NCBI GenBank assembly: GCA_003165615.1 | Contig: PLWR01000234.1 | Coordinates: 1-6,013, forward strand | DNA from: Acidobacteriota bacterium | Lineage (GTDB): Bacteria > Acidobacteriota > Terriglobia > UBA7540 | Direction: 5' to 3' | Length of the DNA stretch: 6,013 nucleotides | In this document: positions 3,990 to 6,013 of the stretch, piece after piece | Layout of the letters: the number at the start of each line of letters is the position of its first letter | How positions within the stretch are numbered: the first letter of the stretch is position 1 | Notes under the pieces: generated by a model | Database searches by the model: none | What the model was told of the DNA's origin: nothing | What the model saw: only the letters and a program-made list of their open reading frames with translations | Made by a program: the position numbers and the translations under genes

Positions 3990-6013
3990 CTATTGAAAAT
4001 TACTGATCAGGATCACGTCGCGAGAGGTGGTGCCGCGGGCGAGGGCGAGCTGCTTGCCGTCGCGCGACCAGCTAAAGGAGAAGATCTGCTCGGATTTGAA
4101 ATTGGTGATCTGCTTGGGCGGGCCTCCCGCCAGCGGCTGACGCCAGATATTGGAAACGCCACCGCGGGTCAAGAAGTAGTCCAGCGCGTTCCCCTCCGGC
4201 GCCCAGCGAAATCCTGACGCACCCGGGGGGGAATCGAACCGATACACAGGCTCGCCACCACTGAAAGGAACCACGGTTAGGACCATGGGGCTCGAGAACG
4301 TGGCTCCAAAGGCCAAATGAGCGAGCAGCTTGCCGTCCGGGGAGACTTGGGTTCGGGGAGCACTCAGATTCTGTAGGCCCAACGGCGTAGGCGTACCTCC
4401 TTGAATAGGCACTCGCCACGCGCTCAGATCATTGAACCGGGCATACACCACCCACTGGCCATCGGGGGAACATGTCGGAAGGCCAGCCCACCCTTCGTTC
4501 GTCAACTGCGTGGGATTGGAACCATCCGCGTCCATTCTCCACACGTTGACCTTCTCATTCCGGTAGGCCTGAAAGACCATGAAGCGCCCGTCCCCGCAGG
4601 CTTCTGGAAACCAATTGTAGCGTTCGCTGGGGGTCAGCAACGTTCGGTTACTGCCATCCGGCCGCACGGCGTATAGTTCACCATTGGAGTTTTGATAAGC
4701 GATCCCGCCGTTGGCGATCCAAGAGGAGTGAAATACCGCCGGTCCTCCCGAGGTGATCTGGCGGGCGCGCGCCGCGTCGCCGGAAGGCGCCACCCAAAGG
4801 TCGGAAGCCCTCGTAACCTCGACAGTAACCAGGGCCTTGCCATCGCGGGTCAGGTCAAGAGAGTAATTCTGGTAGTCCATGAGATCGTTGGTAAAACGGC
4901 GTGCCTCTCCGCCGGGAAAGGAGATCTGCCAGAGCTGTCCGCGGAAGTTCCGGGAAGGGTCGCCTATGACCACCAGCAGGCCGCTCCCATCCGCCAGCCA
5001 GCGAGCCTTCCCCACCGGGTTGGGGGTTGAGTAAATTTCGCGTCGCGTTCCGTCCGCGACCGCTATGGCCGAAACTACGTCCCGCAGCCCCTTAGTGGCC
5101 TCGGTGGTCGTGACCGCAATGGTTTTTCCGTCCGGTGACCAGGCGGGCCCGAAAATGAACCCCGACATGACAAGTGACCGGAGTTTGGCCAGCAGCCGTT
5201 CTCCACTCCCGTCCACTTGCGCCACCAGGAAGTTAAGTTCACTCTTATCCGGATCTCCCCTGACAAAAGCAAATTGCCTGCCGTCGGGGGAAAAGCTGAT
5301 GGGACCGTCAATATCGCGGACTAACCGGCGTGGTGCACCTCCCAGCACCGGCATCTGATAGAGGTAGCTGTACTGAGTGGTGCTTTTATCGGAGCGCACG
5401 AAGTAGATGTAGTTCCCGTCCGGCGAAAAGGTCAGCCCCGTGAAGTCCACTACATCCGGCGGCAGGATTTGGACGTCGCTGCCGGTGGCCACCTGGCGCA
5501 CGTTCAGACTCTGCTTCTCTCCTTCCCGGAGCACGTAGACCACGTATTGCCCGTCGGGAGAAACGGCTACATCCATGGCCTTGCCGCTCTCGGTGAGCCG
5601 GACGATCTTCATGTTCTGGAGGTTCAATTCGCTCTTCCGTGCGCGCAGCCGGTAAAGGCTATAACCCAGCCCCACGAGCAAAAGCAGGAAGAAGCCGATC
5701 AACAGGCCCACCGCGAACTTGTGCCGTTTGGCCTCGCTGAAAAGGATGGCGCCGCTCGAAGACGGGGCGGCAGATGGCGGCGCAGCCATCTCTGCGGATG
5801 TTAAGGCTGCGGTACCCACCACCGATTGCCGGCCGGAGCTGCTGTCGCGCATCAGGCGCTTGAGGTCGGCGCGCAGGTCCGCCGCGTGCTGGTACCGAAT
5901 CTCGCGATCCTTCTCCAGGGCCTTGTTGAGGATGCGTTCCAATTCCGCCGGGCAGCCGGGATTCAATCGCACCGGCGAGGTGGGAGCCTTGTGCAGAATC
6001 GCGTCAAAGATAA
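3990..6013 (-). CDS. Receptor-like Ser/Thr protein kinase with PD40/TolB-like propeller (5' end outside window)
   Basis: The frame is still open at the right edge, so 673 C-terminal codons are seen and the kinase core (ATP site, HRD and DFG motifs) is missing. Numbering from the first whole codon, residues 1-57 (IFDAILHKAPTSPVRLNP...ELERILNKALEKDREIRYQ...DLKRLMRD) are the last helices of a eukaryotic-like kinase domain. A low-complexity linker leads to one membrane helix at about 100-120. From about 137 to the end is a beta propeller with repeated (F/W/V)SPDG motifs at about 150, 195, 240, 291, 514 and 556 and a degenerate WSRDG at 648, closing with RGTTSRDVILIS (659-670). Topology should be cytoplasmic kinase and external sensor. 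A GTG at 5972 is not the start, because kinase-domain homology continues upstream of it without a stop. The sensed ligand and the substrates cannot be read from sequence. It ends with TAG 196 bases before the PBP gene. Confidence 0.92.
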   Translation of the reverse strand, partial: IFDAILHKAPTSPVRLNPGCPAELERILNKALEKDREIRYQHAADLRADLKRLMRDSSSGRQSVVGTAALTSAEMAAPPSAAPSSSGAILFSEAKRHKFAVGLLIGFFLLLLVGLGYSLYRLRARKSELNLQNMKIVRLTESGKAMDVAVSPDGQYVVYVLREGEKQSLNVRQVATGSDVQILPPDVVDFTGLTFSPDGNYIYFVRSDKSTTQYSYLYQMPVLGGAPRRLVRDIDGPISFSPDGRQFAFVRGDPDKSELNFLVAQVDGSGERLLAKLRSLVMSGFIFGPAWSPDGKTIAVTTTEATKGLRDVVSAIAVADGTRREIYSTPNPVGKARWLADGSGLLVVIGDPSRNFRGQLWQISFPGGEARRFTNDLMDYQNYSLDLTRDGKALVTVEVTRASDLWVAPSGDAARARQITSGGPAVFHSSWIANGGIAYQNSNGELYAVRPDGSNRTLLTPSERYNWFPEACGDGRFMVFQAYRNEKVNVWRMDADGSNPTQLTNEGWAGLPTCSPDGQWVVYARFNDLSAWRVPIQGGTPTPLGLQNLSAPRTQVSPDGKLLAHLAFGATFSSPMVLTVVPFSGGEPVYRFDSPPGASGFRWAPEGNALDYFLTRGGVSNIWRQPLAGGPPKQITNFKSEQIFSFSWSRDGKQLALARGTTSRDVILISNFQ

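Noticed and set aside
3961..4000. TTGAAAAT direct repeats (3961-3968 and 3993-4000) and an AATAG/CTATT stem around the kinase stop codon
   Set aside because: Too short and AT-rich to exceed chance; the five-pair stem with a long loop is not a credible terminator.
5970..5972. GTG as start codon of a 660-codon propeller protein
   Set aside because: The frame continues upstream as IFDAILHKAPTSP, which belongs to the kinase domain and is followed in frame by its last helices, so the true start is outside the window.

Overview
The window is high-GC bacterial DNA, most likely from a soil-type member of Acidobacteriota. Three things suggest this: a Ser/Thr kinase fused through one membrane helix to a long PD40/TolB-like propeller ending in an 'RGTTSRDVILIS' signature, a PBP1A with a proline-rich tail, and intergenic DNA full of short GC-rich palindromes. 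The lineage is inferred from gene style. No rRNA, tRNA or taxonomic marker gene is present.

Layout. Bases 1-1300 hold no intact gene. They are a mosaic of (i) a three-hairpin repeat, here called R1, in three copies (139-243 and 545-641 direct, 383-476 inverted); (ii) a second repeat, R2, in two direct copies (266-360, 1084-1178) centred on a stem-loop; (iii) a 116-base long palindrome (900-1015); and (iv) the last 41 codons of an HTH-type antitoxin gene (646-771), whose missing front end gives way to an R1 copy. Bases 1301-3793 (minus strand) encode a complete class A penicillin-binding protein of the PBP1A type. Bases 3794-3989 are intergenic, with a near-consensus sigma70-type promoter for the PBP gene and a small ATTCCC-N8-GGGAAT palindrome. 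Bases 3990-6013 (minus strand) encode the C-terminal 673 codons of a receptor-like Ser/Thr protein kinase whose catalytic core lies beyond the right edge.

How the parts relate. The two intact reading frames share a strand, kinase upstream of PBP. The 196-base gap with its own promoter argues that the PBP gene is transcribed independently. The PBP polymerises and cross-links peptidoglycan outside the membrane. The kinase has an extracytoplasmic propeller but none of the PASTA domains that link other bacterial kinases to cell-wall synthesis, so a functional link rests on adjacency alone.

I did not find a convincing undescribed enzyme system. The most unusual content is the structured repeat mosaic at the left, especially the fixed three-hairpin geometry of R1 and its position at the broken end of the antitoxin relic.
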